Source: Chamaecyparis obtusa (Eukaryota; Streptophyta; Pinopsida; Cupressales; Cupressaceae). From it: a DNA stretch of 64,000 nucleotides. Made by a program: the position numbers and the translations under genes. The stretch covers positions 310,001 to 374,000 of the forward strand of contig BSBK01003560.1 in the NCBI GenBank assembly GCA_027943335.1, written 5' to 3'. A model generated the notes under the pieces. The model had not been told where the DNA came from, ran no database searches, and worked only from the letters and a program-made list of their open reading frames with translations. Positions 1 to 11,340 of the stretch are shown piece after piece. Within the stretch, counting starts at the first letter, position 1. The number at the start of each line of letters is the position of its first letter.

Positions 1-91
1 CTATTCAAGGTTTAAAGTTTAATAATCTGTCATACAACTGATTCACACCCCTCTCAATTGTATTGTGGACTGTTATTCCTAACACAATAGT
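1..91 (+). mobile_element. Remnant of a Copia-type LTR 3' end
   Basis: The words CTGATTCACACCCCTCTCA and a terminal TAACACAAT resemble the 3' end of the LTR at 63510-63560, which is followed there by a primer-binding site. Here the expected TGGTATCAGAGC does not follow; instead the segmental-duplication unit begins at 92. I infer a truncated LTR at the window edge. The match is short, so the call is weak. Confidence 0.3.
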
Positions 92-2160
92 TATGAACTA
101 AGGCAATGTAATCATTACTAAAATTTTGCACACTATGATTCATCAAAATGAAGAGGGTTACTTTGATCGCGTTCCTTATATTGCAATAGTGGATACGAGG
201 AAAATCAATACTTTTGATCACTTTTTAAACTGATTTTGATCACCTTGATATTAATGCTAATTGTTTGGATCCAATCAGGCCCTTTCAGGTAAATTTTTAT
301 GAAATGAAGGTTCTTATATGTACTATAAATAAAAGATAATTTATCTTTAAGCTTTCTTGTTGATACACCCATAATTCCCCCACAATCCCAATCTACCTCT
401 TTTATCATTCACTCTCATATTCTATCTCTTGTAATATCCATTCTTGATGACACTCCTCCTGTTTCCCCTCACAATTACTACTTCTCCTATAGACTTTTCA
501 CTTGATATTTGAAATACATGATGGTAATGGGGACCCAATGACTTATTTACACTCTTCCAATGCCACTTGATTAGACTAAAATCTAAACCAACAAACATAA
601 CTACATTATTTAATTAAAATCTAAATGTTAACTCACTAGACCCAATCACTACAAAATCTAAAGTGATCCAAAAAATCGAACAAGAATTGTTTATCTACTT
701 TATCACAGACCTTACAAATATCCAACTTCAAGATCATTTCCACTTTGGCTTTCCTCACAATATAAATATCTTTATGTGCTATAATAGTGGCTTGAGAAAT
801 TGACCTCACTAGTGTAAAGCCATGTTGTCCCTTTAAAATTATTTTAGATAATACTTTTACCTATGAAATATCTCTTCTCTAGCAAGGATCTCCATATATT
901 CCTCATATAATATTTTCTCCCACTCGAAAGAATAAGCATTATCCTCTAAGGTTGATTACTTCTTCATTAAAATTTGCTAACTTTGATTCATGTTTTTCAC
1001 CTAAAATATCTTTGAAATGTGTTGTCTTCCAATCCTTAAGTTGCATCCTGATTTAAATAAATTTAAGTATGCATAATGAAAAGTTTTATTTCCCATAAAC
1101 AAGTCCAACAATGCCCAATAGTCATCTATATGTGAGCCACCATATTATCTTTTTATAACCACACATTTTCAAATTTAAATGGGCATATTCTTGGGGACAT
1201 ATATTTGGATTAAATCACAAACACATAGGGAAATAGTTTGACCTCATCAAAGGAAAAATATAGGCATCATGAGTTACTAAAGCATTTTTCCGTTTTCCAT
1301 AGAGAAGAAAGTTGTCAAATTTTCTGTTAAAGTCCATGAGAAGATGCTATACTTAGGTGACACTTATTATAGTTTTATAGGGAGAATTTTACCTTACATT
1401 TTGATGAGCTTGAATTGTTGAACTACTTTATTTTTTTCTTCCTAGGATTGTGCCATTTATTTATTTTATTCAATTAGATACTTATGCTTTTTTAGTTCTA
1501 TATTAGATTTGGTCCTTATTATTTTATTAACTTAGAATCTCTTTAATCTTTTTGTTCATATGCCAAATATCAATTAGTTTCTAACATTCCACTTCAGAGC
1601 CCAAGGCTGAACCCAACATTGGTTATAAATTAAAGAAATCAATCATTATTAAAGGTTTGAACACTATGGTTTACCTTTGCATTAAGATGATTCGATTGAT
1701 CATGTTTCTCATATTGCAACTATGGATAAGAGGAAAAATCAATAACATTGATCAAGTTTTAAATTGATTTGGATTATCTTGATAATAATCCTAATCCTTT
1801 GGATCTAACTAAGGCACTCCATGGTAAAATTTTGTGGAATGGAGGTTCTTAGATGTTTGATTAAAAGACAATATCAACAAGTTTTTTTAATGGTGCATCC
1901 ATCCTTCCCCCACAATGTCAAACTTCCTTTTTTATCATTCACTCTCAAATTCTATCCTCTACAAATTTCATTCTTGATTGGTACAATTGTTACTTCTCCA
2001 ATAAATTTCTCGAATAGACACAAAACCCGTCAAAGACAAAAAAAAAATGTCAAACTTGTTTTTTTTCAGATTCACCAAAACACAACTAATATATATCTTT
2101 ATATTATGAATAATATATATTAAAATAAATAAATTGTTTAACATCTTTAATATTTTTTTA
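92..2160 (+). repeat. Diverged tandem pair, unit about 1.53 kb
   Basis: A unit starting TTATGAACTAAGGCAATG at 92 restarts as TTATAAATTAAAGAAATC at 1623, each preceded in the family by a tail ending ...GAACCCAACA. The second unit is truncated near 2160. The same head-tail arrangement occurs in copy B at 44093-46600, where a further tail precedes the first head. The alternating tail-head order resembles LTR-internal-LTR organisation, but no primer-binding site, coding sequence or clear TG...CA ends were found. The class is unknown. No gene is visible between 92 and 2370. Confidence 0.6.
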
Positions 2161-2373
2161 TTTATAAAATATTAAAGCAATGAAAAAGCAGGCAAAAATA
2201 ACAGAAAATGCAATGGGAAAGAAAAAGCAGAAAAAGCAGAAACGGAAGCGGAAAACCAGAATTTCAGGCTGAAGAAAAAGCAGGTAATAGTCGTGAAGAC
2301 AACGTTCGAATTATCTATGAAAGAAAAAGCATGTAAAAGCAGGTAATAGTCGTTAAGATAGTGTTTAATCTTC

Positions 2374-2382
2374 TATAAATAG
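2374..2382 (+). promoter_or_regulatory. TATA box, copy A
   Basis: TATAAATAG lies upstream of an ATG exon at 2903. Just upstream, the word AAGCAGGTAATAGTCGT occurs twice (about 2278-2294 and 2337-2353), a possible duplicated regulatory element. Downstream, a CTCTTTCATTTGCAGAGAGTA-like block is repeated about three times through 2540, with a second TATA-like CATAAATAG near 2471. Copy B preserves the arrangement at 46802. Promoter activity is inferred. Confidence 0.45.
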
Positions 2383-2902
2383 CTCGGTCTCTTTCATTTG
2401 CAGAGAGTAAATTTCCTTTTCTGTCAATAGCTCTGTCTCTTTCATTAGCAGATAGTGTTTTTCATCTTCCATAAATAGCTGTGTCTCTTTCATTTGCAGA
2501 GAGTATATTTCCTTTTCTGTCAATAGCTCCGTCTCTTCTGTCAATATTTCGTGTGTTGTTTTTTGAATGTTTTGTTCATTTTGCTCTCTTCTTTCTTTAA
2601 TGTCTTGTGTTGGAGTTTTCTTATTTTGTTTAGTTTTTCGTAAGATTTATCATGTTTTGCAGTGATGATGTTTTCTGGTTCGTCTGTGCTTTGTTTTTGT
2701 TTTTTGGTTGTTTTTTTTGTGTTTTAAGAGGTGGAGAAAAAGGGAGCAGCGGAGAAAGAGGAAGCCACAACTGATGGAGGCAAAATGTTTTAGATTGTTT
2801 TGATGACCACTTTCTGTGACTTGCTGCCCTTGTTTATTATAAGACTAATTTGAATCTGTTTGAATTCCAACTCTCATAAAAGCATTTGAAGAGCGAGGAA
2901 GG

Positions 2903-2991
2903 ATGGAGGACTTGTTACAGGGAGCTGCTCATTTTGGATTGAATACGAAAACCACAGATGAGAGGAGGAAGAGAATAGCACATACATTCAG
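2903..2991 (+). CDS. Candidate first coding exon, unknown protein (copy A)
   Basis: An ATG opens a 29-codon frame beginning MEDLLQGAAHFGLN and ending at a consensus splice donor, CAG|GTATGT. The duplicate at 47343-47431 preserves length, frame and donor. In copy B the ATG is preceded by a good acceptor (TTTTTTGCAG); in copy A this site reads TTTGAAG, so copy A may have lost splicing. Strong preservation compared with the surrounding intron-like sequence suggests real exon sequence. I do not recognise the protein, and no second exon could be joined confidently before 4135. Confidence 0.4.
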
Positions 2992-4339
2992 GTATGTCAA
3001 TCTGGTAGCTTTTTCTTCCGTCTACTAGGCATTCTTTACATTAGAAACTGTTTTTAAATCTTAATCCCATATTCTTTTATATGAATCCTAAATTTTAAAT
3101 GAATTGAAATAAAGATAGAGAATGGTAGGTTGAGTTATCTATTTGAGAATTTATTGTGCTGTAATATTCTTTTTCTCTCCCTAATACTGGATCTAATTGG
3201 AGTGAGGGTTAGATTTTAACACTAAAGAGAATCTCCAAAATGTGGACCATATTAGTAAGAGAGAACTTCTAGGGAGAGCACCGAAACAACAATAGGGATG
3301 AGGAAGGCATGAATCTAAATGCCTACACAAATTGCAATGGCATGCTGTAGGTCAAGCCCAACATGAAACCTTTGTGCTACAGGGGCAATTACAATCTTAT
3401 TAGAACCTCTCCCCTTTGCTAAACATAACTTTCACAAAAAGGTTGGTCGTCTCTGAACTGATTGTTTTGTAATCCATGTCTTATTTACATGCATGAAGTA
3501 ACTTCCTCTCCAGCTTGAGAGCACATAGAGAACTGAATTTAATTAGGTGCCAGACTGAAAAACATAGAAAGGAATCTCCAAATGGATTTTCGAAATGGGC
3601 AATCTAGAAACAATGTATAAAGGTATTTACATTCTGATCAAAATTTGAGTGTACAGAGGGGCTGTACCATCCTTTAGGCTTTTTCTACAAAGTATCACAT
3701 CTAATAATTTTAATATGCAGGACCAGCCACACAAAGGTTGTCGGGTTAGAGTTTGATTGTTCAATATCGTTTTGTATTTCATGTGCTTGCTAGAGTAGAA
3801 TCGACATAGCATGTCTCATATGAAAATGTAATACGATACTCACTCGATTAATTTTTAACCTATTGTGCAACCTCTTGTTGGTTCAATGCAACATTCTATT
3901 CATTCCTTTGTAGGTGTGATATCTGTACTATAATAATATCGCATACCCTTTTGCTTGCAAGGTGTATTTGAGTCCTACAAACTTCCTTTTCCTAGTGGTA
4001 GGTACCCATTCCAGTTGTCTTCCCATAGTTGACTGTGTTTTCCTTTTCCTATCCACCAAGTCACCTGATTGGATATGAGCTCAATTCCCTTCTTTATTTG
4101 CTTTGCTTAGATATTTCATATTTGTTCTCATGCCAAGTCACCTGATTGGATATGACTTGCTTGGGGATTGTTGCTTTCTTAGACATTAGCCATTGATATT
4201 TATATCTTCTCCTTCTAGCAATGGAGATGGATCTTTTATCCAACCAATCCTACTTGGAGGATAGTTGTTGTGCATCTGATATCGATTTATTTGATTCTTA
4301 TCTTCTGGATCAGCTTCTTCAGAAAATAATGAGGTCTTA

Positions 4340-4584
4340 TAAATAAGACGATTTTCTGATGGATTTAGGGACCCATCCTAACAACAATGTCTTCTAGCCT
4401 CTGGGGAAAAGCTGACCTCACACACTTTTTAATGTCCGTCTCATCAGAAAAAATGAGATCAGTTGGCCTCTTGTGACCATCTCTAACAATTGAATGCCAT
4501 AATTATAAACATCCCCTTATGTAGAAATTTTCATACCCAATCGATACTCTGCAATTGTCAAAGCTACACTTGATACCAAATCTT
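4340..4584 (-). pseudogene. LRR receptor-kinase fragment, C-lobe
   Basis: Translated on the minus strand this gives a degraded match to the kinase C-lobe of plant LRR receptor-like kinases: an APE-loop-like IAEYRLGMKIST, then GDVYNYGIQLLEM (family: GDVYSYGILLLEM), then RPTDLIFSDETD and SAFPQRLED after a frame change. A TAA interrupts the frame after KIST. It is the natural continuation of the kinase N-lobe at 6310-6970, but about 1.7 kb containing a TIR-NBS-LRR fragment lies between them. It is non-functional as it stands. Confidence 0.7.
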
Positions 4585-5443
4585 GTCTTGAAATTTTTTA
4601 AAATATATAAATAAAAAATAAAATATAAGTTTAAAGAAAAAAAGGCTAACCAGGGCTTATGTAGCCAATAGATCCTCTCATGTCAATTGATGTGCTCAAG
4701 GATTCAATTAAGTTTGTATGGCTAGCAAATCTTGAGATGTCCCCTTATGCCTTTCTGTGCAACCTTTCACAAAGTGACTGATGAGTGTTGTTGGTAAAGT
4801 TATGTTCTGTAGCTTCTTACATTACTTGATATCTATCTCCTTCAGTCTCCTAGACGTCTTAATTTCAAGACAATTCAATGTCTTTACCTCTAATAAATTC
4901 CTTTCAATTAGATCTTCCACGTCATGAATTTTGAGAGACAAAATGCTTGGACAGCGAATTCCCCAAATAATGTTATGAACTTAAGAGCTGTAGACACTCC
5001 GCAATTAGACAAACTCAGATCATCACTTTTCTTGAATAAGTTTTAAATCTCCAAACTTGTAAAACTGGAAGATTTAAAAGTAGTCTTGTCTCCCCTGTGA
5101 TTATAAGACAATTCTCTATGTAATGTGGAAAATGCTAAAACCAGACTCCTAGGATATACTCTGAGGGTTTCTAATAAATACCAGCCTTCTATTGGAAAAT
5201 CCTTGGTGTCTAACACCAGCAACTCAAGATTTTTTTATATTCCTGAGAAATCCTGAAACTCCTGCAAAGTGGTTTTACACGTGCAGTTCTTTCAACTGGG
5301 AGGGTGTCTGCAATTCAAAATACATTTATATTTTGATGTTTGCATTTGTAAACAATTCTCAGAAGCACCATAGCATAATGCATCCTACACATTAATTTTC
5401 AATACAGAGAAACAAATTATCTGTATATTGCTCAGGCACTGTC

Positions 5444-5595
5444 TTTTAGACAGCCATGACTAATTCTCAAACATTGCAAATTTTGCAAAGGAATCCATGG
5501 AGGAATGCTTGAGAGTTCCTTTTAGACAGCCATGACTAATTCTCAAACATTGCAAATTTTGCAAAGGAATCCATGGAGGAATGCTTGAGAGTTCC
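5444..5595. repeat. 76-bp tandem duplication within TNL LRR region
   Basis: The 76-bp block starting TTTTAGACAGCCATGACTAA occurs at 5444 and again at 5520, nearly identical. It duplicates an LRR-coding piece of the TNL fragment and, since 76 is not a multiple of three, also breaks its frame. The near identity suggests a recent event relative to the decay around it. Confidence 0.9.
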
Positions 5596-5803
5596 GTGTG
5601 ATACAGATCAAGCGGAAGCCATAATAAAGAAGGTGGTGTCTCAGCACACACATCTGATTGGCTAATAAAGTATGTAATTTGTGAATCCATAGATGTGTCA
5701 TAAAAGGAAAGGAAAAACCTCCAATTGGTTTGCGTGAGGATATTTTCAAACCCTTTCGTTTCCTGTAGTCACAGACAAAGTTCAGAGTCCACTAGACATG
5801 TGG

Positions 5804-6200
5804 CCAAATAAGAAAGTATAAGATTCAAGTTTGGGAGACCAGTGACAGTGAGGAGAATTAAGCTCTTCAGACATTCCTCTTCCCAAGTCCCGCATGTGGT
5901 CATGAGTTTTCAATACTACTGACTTGTCCTCTTGTTGTCTGACAACAACAGTCCATCCAACCCTTCTCCTTCTTCAACAAGACACTAACCTTTTAGTGTT
6001 TCCAAATAAGAAAGTAAGATTCGAAATAAGCATACCAAAGATTTACAATGTTTGGGAGACCAGTGACAGTGAAGAGATTTAAGCTCTTCAGACATTTCTC
6101 TTCCCAAGTCCCGCATGTGGTCATGAGTTTTCAATACTACTGACTTGTCCTCAGACAACAGCAGTCCATCCAACCCTTTTCCTTCTTCAACAAGACACCA
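5804..6200. repeat. 198-bp tandem duplication within TNL NB-ARC region
   Basis: The block from CCAAATAAGAAAGTA at 5804 recurs at 6002, including the antisense of the HDHMRDLGRE motif. The copies differ by small indels (an extra TTGTTGT in the first, an extra CATACCAAAGATTTACAAT in the second). The duplication places two copies of the MHD motif in the pseudogene. Confidence 0.85.
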
Positions 6201-6309
6201 ATCTTTTAGTGTTTCCAAATTCCAGTGCATTGCGAGATCCGAGTGCATTTGTCCATGAAAAAGCACGCTATATCCATGAATATCTGCTTCACTCTATTTA
6301 GTGCATCAA

Positions 6310-6970
6310 AACTTAAGTATATCTTTGATGTTTGACTTCACATAGTTGCACCTGCCAGTAATGGACAGGCCTACTATGAACATGCCGGCCCAAACCTTGA
6401 AGAGAGAGTTAATCCTCCACATTGCAGGGTTTCAAATTACAATGAACAACCTCTATAGGACACTAACGATGTAGATATTCGATGCCTTGTGCCACTTCAA
6501 TAACAATGTTCAGACATTCATTAAATTTAAGTTCACAAACATCGTCCTCATTACTTTCATTTAAAAATTCTTTTCCAAGCTCCCGTTTGTGGCAAATTGA
6601 AGTATCAAAGCTTTAAAGTTAAGATATGAACATGCACTTATAATTCTAATGAAACTTCCCTGTCAAAAGTACTCGGCAAGATTTTTCATTGTCTCTTAAA
6701 ACTTTTTTGGAGTTTCTCATTTTTGAAATTGAGAACTTTTGATTGCAACTACCCTATCTCGTAAATTTTCCTTAAAAACTGATCCATTTTACCCACACCA
6801 AGAAAATTTGTCTCATTAAATCCATTTGTAGCGCTGACCAGATCTTGATATGTAAAATTTGGATATCTCAATCTACCAAACATGAAGTGATGAATATTTC
6901 GACACCACAATATTCCAGAGATTGAAGCACACAGTAAAAATGCAATCATTCCAACAGTAGATAGGATCAC
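6310..6970 (-). pseudogene. LRR receptor-kinase fragment, transmembrane and N-lobe
   Basis: The minus strand encodes a hydrophobic segment (STVGMIAFLLCASISGILW), a juxtamembrane piece, and the kinase start RLRYPNFTYQDLV, SATNGFNETNFLGVG (family: ATNGFNETNLLGVGSFG). After a shift it continues with ISACSYLNFKALILQF, NGSLEK, ECLNIVIEVAQGIEYLH and VVHCNLKPCNVED, the catalytic loop in which the HRD-type aspartate is replaced by Asn (HCDLKP to HCNLKP). Stops and shifts are frequent. The extracellular LRRs are missing upstream; the C-lobe is displaced to 4340-4584. Confidence 0.75.
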
Positions 6971-7336
6971 TTTTGTAAGTATCTACTTCACTCTTTTACC
7001 CTGGTTTGGGCATGCATGCAGTCAATACTTTTCTGGACGAAAAAGACCAGTATTTCCCATAGATGATGAATTAAATTTGATTTTGAAAACAATCCTCCCT
7101 CTTGAACTTGACCTGTTTATTTAAAAACAATCCTAATCTACCTTGTTTCTTTCTCTGTGTTGTAGACTGATCCTAAAAGAAAAGCTACTCACCTTGACAA
7201 TTCTTAAAAGTTGAACTAAATTTCATTAGTGTATCACAAATCTGGAAATAATACAATTGCATTAAAGTAAATACCACCTGAACCACAAACTGCACTCGGT
7301 ACATACTACCTAAGCCACAAACTACATAATCTGCAA

Positions 7337-7485
7337 TCATGCTTCTTCTTCTGTTTCATGATTTTTGTCCTGTAATTGGATTGCTTCTTCACGAGCATCT
7401 TTTGTGTCTTGGAGAAGGGAGTTTAGCAACTTCTTTGATTGATTATAACTAGGAAGAGGAGGCCTGAAACCTGCACCATTCCAAA
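7337..7485 (-). pseudogene. Possible terminal exon of an unidentified host gene
   Basis: On the minus strand, 49 codons starting NGAGFRPPLPSYNQSKK and ending HETEEEA-stop have the composition of a real protein C-terminus (charged, acidic tail, no low-complexity A+T signature). In another frame just upstream, QMPPPPDVKQVRQRFGSN reads like the preceding part after a frameshift. I do not recognise the protein. The absence of an intact start, and the shift, suggest a gene fragment. Confidence 0.25.
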
Positions 7486-8190
7486 TGAGTTTTTAATTGT
7501 AGACTTTTGATTTGACCCAAAACGTTGTCTTACTTGTTTAACATCAGGAGGAGGTGGCATCTGACACTTTTTCTTCTGACAAATTTTTTTCTATCCTTTT
7601 GTCAGAACACCCATACCATTGTCATTTTTTTGGCACTGGTTACAATGTAGGAGCTAAGAGAGGTTTTCCATAGCCCCATTGATAACATTCATTGTTTAAT
7701 TTCTTTTGTACCCTCCTATGGTAAGGGATGTGGCATTCTCCTCCATAATATTAACAAGAGAATGAAAGAGATATTTATTGTGCCAGATTGAATGGGTGTG
7801 GCAGATCTATGCAAGGTAGACAGATGTTGCAGGAAAAAATCCTCCTGTTATACTTAGTTAAATTAATTGGATTTTATATTCCAAATTAAAGTAAAGGTTC
7901 AGTTTATGGGGGAGCAGTATAGGGAAATAGATATGCTTTGATTTTTAAAAGAACTGGCATAGCCATATCTGTATCTCCATCTGAATCGTTTTAACTTAGC
8001 TTAAGAGACAAGAGGCCAACTAAATGGGAATGTGCACTGGATCCACTATCCACTAACCTGCTATGAGATATTTCAGGCAGCTAGAAGAGTTATAAAGGAA
8101 ATTAACTTTTAGTGAGGATTTAATCTAGCATGGTATGTATGGAGATGTCAGTCATCTTAAAGATTTGTCACTTTTATGATATTTCCTCTT

Positions 8191-8268
8191 GTCATTAATG
8201 AACAAGCTGTTATAGGAATTATTCCAGTTGTCATTAATGAACAAGTTGTTATAGGAATTATTCTTCAG
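8191..8268. repeat. 39-bp tandem pair
   Basis: GTCATTAATGAACAAGCTGT at 8191 recurs at 8230 with one or two changes. Short local duplication without obvious function. Confidence 0.85.
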
Positions 8269-9420
8269 TATATGCTGATAATATTTATGTTAAGAGGTGG
8301 GTTTTGGTGGTTGTATAAAATACATTCTTCAAAGAGTTGGTCATTTCTAAACCAATTGTTAGAGGCAGCTCTACCAATCTGGCTACTACCGGAGAAAAAA
8401 AAATGTAATCAAAGTGGGTGGTATTTAAGCCCAATCTGTTTGATGCCTAAGACAAAAAAATTCCTTTAATTTGAAGAAGATATTATGGGATCAGTCCTCT
8501 GCCTCTGCCTCTGTGCATCTTGCCATCACAAACCTTAGAATAGGCACTAGTTTCAAATGCCTCAGATTGTTATGCCAAACACCACTTTACCGCTACCGAT
8601 TTTCCTATTCAGTGATGGAATTCCATGGTATAAAGTCGACAGTCAGAAGGACATAATTTCCTGAATAACTCTCCTGTACCCAAACCTGTAAGGGTTAAGT
8701 CATGTAAGTTTGAGTTAGGACCTACATTACAGTGCTAACCTCTGTTACTACTAAAGGCAATCACCACAATTGTCAATTACTTCATCTTCACTAACTTGCC
8801 TATTGTGTTTTCCTCTAGTTGCGGACATTCTGAAACATTAGTAGCAATCAGTGAATTCAAACATTCAAATTCATCAGAGGCTCTTTAATCCTTTGCATTT
8901 TTTCCCTATTCAAAATCAATTCCCTGTATTAGTTTTCCTATTTTAGGTTTTTACTGGAAAACATGCACTTGCATCCTTTAATTATGTTTCTAAATACTTT
9001 ATTGTCATAACGCCATATATTCCGTAAACATATCTTGCTCTGTACATCAACAAGGGGGTGGATTGTGTTTTATGATACACAACATTTTACAGTCACATTT
9101 GCTTTTTAAAAATAAAATAAATAGATGTAGATTTTTTTTTTGTATTTGAGCATATTTTGTTTAGACATTCATTTTGTATATTTGTATAATAGAATTAGTT
9201 AGATTTATGGTCAGATCCTTGCTCTATTTGAAAGCTTTGGTATATCTAAACGATTCTGTAACATTGCCTAAATATTCATTATTTCCATTAAAGGTATTTA
9301 TTGAATCGTTTTATATTTTATTGGCAGGAAAATCAATCTAAATTTAAACCATGGTCAATGTTGAGTGTTTGATAGACTGAGCAAGTTCATAAATGTTTGA
9401 AAGCTCATATGGGTAGCTGC

Positions 9421-10060
9421 TGAGGTCAACAAGTAAAGAATGTAATATTCAAAATTTTAGAAAAATGTTTCAAATATTGAATGGATTACTAAATATTTAA
9501 TTATTTAAAATTGGAGAATATGTTGCATTTTTGAGTCAATTGTTAAAATTGGTGTAAATGTAATTTGTAAATTGAGGCAGTTTACTCAATAATGTAACAT
9601 TTATCATCTAAAACTAATAAGTTACATTTTTAAACCAGTTGTTGAAATTGGTAACATCAATATATGTAATATGTAAATTGAGACACTGTCTATCCAGTAA
9701 ATTCACATGTAAAATGATTTATTATTTAATACCATTATTTTTTTGGGAGGGGTTGAATTTGCCCCCTTCTTGAGGCTGCAAAAGAATGGTCATTAGCCAT
9801 GGCCATTCTTTTATGTGGTGTACGTGTTAATATTGTTTAAGTTTTTATACTATTTTTTACTGCATAATAATTAACATTTTTTCATTTTCATTTTTTATTT
9901 CATTACATATAATAACTTAACATTTGTGGTGCAATGTAACTTTTTTCGATTGATGTGGTGCAATGTAAATATTTATGTACCATTATATGCTTTAATTATA
10001 ACTTAGTTTGGTAATATTGTAATAGCTAGTGTTATGAGAAAGCTCTAATTTGAACAAATT
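9421..10060. other. A+T-rich stretch, no gene
   Basis: Shows loosely repeated phrases (TGTTAAAATTGGT, TGTTGAAATTGGT, GTAAATTGAGACA) spaced about 110-120 bp, suggesting an old degenerate duplication. A small inverted repeat, AAAAGAATGG...CCATTCTTTT, lies near 9779-9811. No coding sequence seen. Confidence 0.5.
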
Positions 10061-10276
10061 TGTTTAGTGTTTCATTTTGGAGTTCATTTATCATTCATGT
10101 GAAGTGTATGTTTGACACGTTGTTTCACATTTAATTTGTATGCTTGAGTTTTGACACTTTGCTTGCATTTACATGAAGTGTGTGTTTGAACTTTGTCATC
10201 CAATTTGTGCAAGTGTTTGAAATTTTGCATACACTAATTGTTTGAAGTGACTTTTTAAACTTTTATGCTTAGTTGT

Positions 10277-10322
<46 letters not shown>

Positions 10323-11340
10323 CCTTTATTGTTTGACTTAACTTTGACATCTTGTTATATTTTTTGTTGGCATTCCCCTTTTTTGTGTGTTTAGGTGACA
10401 TGTTTGCTTGAGCTTTGACGTTTAGTGTGTGTGAATTTTGGCATACATAAATTGTTTGTTTGAAGTGTCTTCTAGACTTTGAACTTAGTGCAAGACGTTT
10501 TTAAATACTTCACCATCCGTTTAAAACGTTTTTAAATTGCTTGTTTGAAGTGTCTTCTAAACTTTGAACTTTCCCTTATTGTTTGTTAGTTTATGTGGAC
10601 GTGTTTGAATTAACTTTCACTTTCAAAAGTGTTATAACTTTGGCCATCACTTTATGTGCATGTTTGGACATTGGTGCATATTTACTTTGTATGTGTGAAG
10701 TGTGTTTTAATTTTTTTATATTCACCTTATGTGGTTGAGCTAACTTTGTGTGAAGTTTTTAACTTTAGCTTTTACTTTGCATGAATTGCATACTAAGTTT
10801 GGCATTTACTTTGTGTGTATTGGAGCCTAATATTTACTTTGTGCGTGGTTGAACTAAATTACTGTGAAGCATGTTAATATGTGTGAAGTATGTTTTAATT
10901 TTTTTATATTCACCTTGTGTGGTTGAGCTAACTTTGTGTGAATTTTTTAACTTTAGCTTTTACTTTGCGTGAATTGCATACTAACTTTGGCATGTACTTT
11001 GTGTGTATTGGACCCTAATATTTACTTTATGTGTGGTTGAACTAAATTACTATGAAGCATGTTAAAAACTTTTACATTCATTTTGTTTATAGCTTTGATT
11101 TTGGCATTAAGTTTGTGCATGTTTGAACTTCAATGTTTAGCATATGTGTTTATGTTTGAACTTCTATATAAATTATGTGCAAGAGTGTTCACTTATGTGC
11201 ATGTTTAAACAACATTTATTTTGTATATAGGTTAAGTGTGTATTTGAACAAACTATCTTGAGATGTATTTGACCTTCATATTTGCTCTTTGTAAAGGCTA
11301 CTAAATTTTGACATGCACTTTATATATGTGGTGTATTGTG
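10060..11340. repeat. Degenerate tandem-repeat region rich in TTTGTGTG and TTGAACTT words
   Basis: Variants of GAAGTGTGTTTGAACTTTG, CATTTACTTTGTGTG and GTTTGAAGTGTCTTC recur throughout. The clearest part is a 188-bp unit at 10690-10877 repeated at 10878-11065 (TATGTGTGAAGTGTGTTTTA...), almost identical. The rest looks like an older, eroded array of the same vocabulary. No gene seen. Confidence 0.7.
10277..10319. repeat. (GT)n(GA)n microsatellite
   Basis: Short GT run followed by about 16 GA units. Compound microsatellite inside the degenerate repeat region. Confidence 0.95.

Larger units (their letters stand above)
92..4135 (+). repeat. Segmental duplication, copy A
   Basis: Reading forward, this stretch matches 44309-49920 in the same orientation almost end to end, with many substitutions and a few indels. 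It ends near 4133 at TTTGTTCTCATGCCA, after which the two copies diverge. It contains a tandem-repeat portion (92-2160), a TATA-bearing module, an ATG exon and an intron-like stretch. Copy B carries three or four extra insertions that copy A lacks, so copy A serves as the empty-site reference. Whether the duplication is a host segment or part of a large unrecognised repeat cannot be decided from this window alone. Confidence 0.85.
4735..6300 (-). pseudogene. TIR-NBS-LRR (TNL) resistance-gene fragment
   Basis: On the minus strand, 6290-5990 encodes the end of an NB-ARC domain: LETLKDWCLVEE, then KTHDHMRDLGREMSEELKS, matching the MHD-type motif region (family: MHDHLRDLGREIA) of plant TNL proteins. 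5700-5460 encodes an LRR start (LSSIPPWIPLQNLQCLRIS), and 5140-4740 a C-terminal LRR-like stretch (LSLKIHDVEDLIERN, then LKEIDIK*CKKLQNI). Frameshifts, stops and two local tandem duplications break it. TIR and P-loop are absent. It sits between two halves of a receptor kinase, so it was probably inserted or recombined into that pseudogene. Confidence 0.65.
6971..9420. other. No gene recognised, apart from a possible exon at 7337-7485
   Basis: A+T-rich sequence with no long frame and no recognisable transposon protein. A 39-bp tandem pair is noted separately at 8191. The short plus-strand frames at 8176-8656 show no known motif and have no support in the duplicated regions. Confidence 0.5.
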
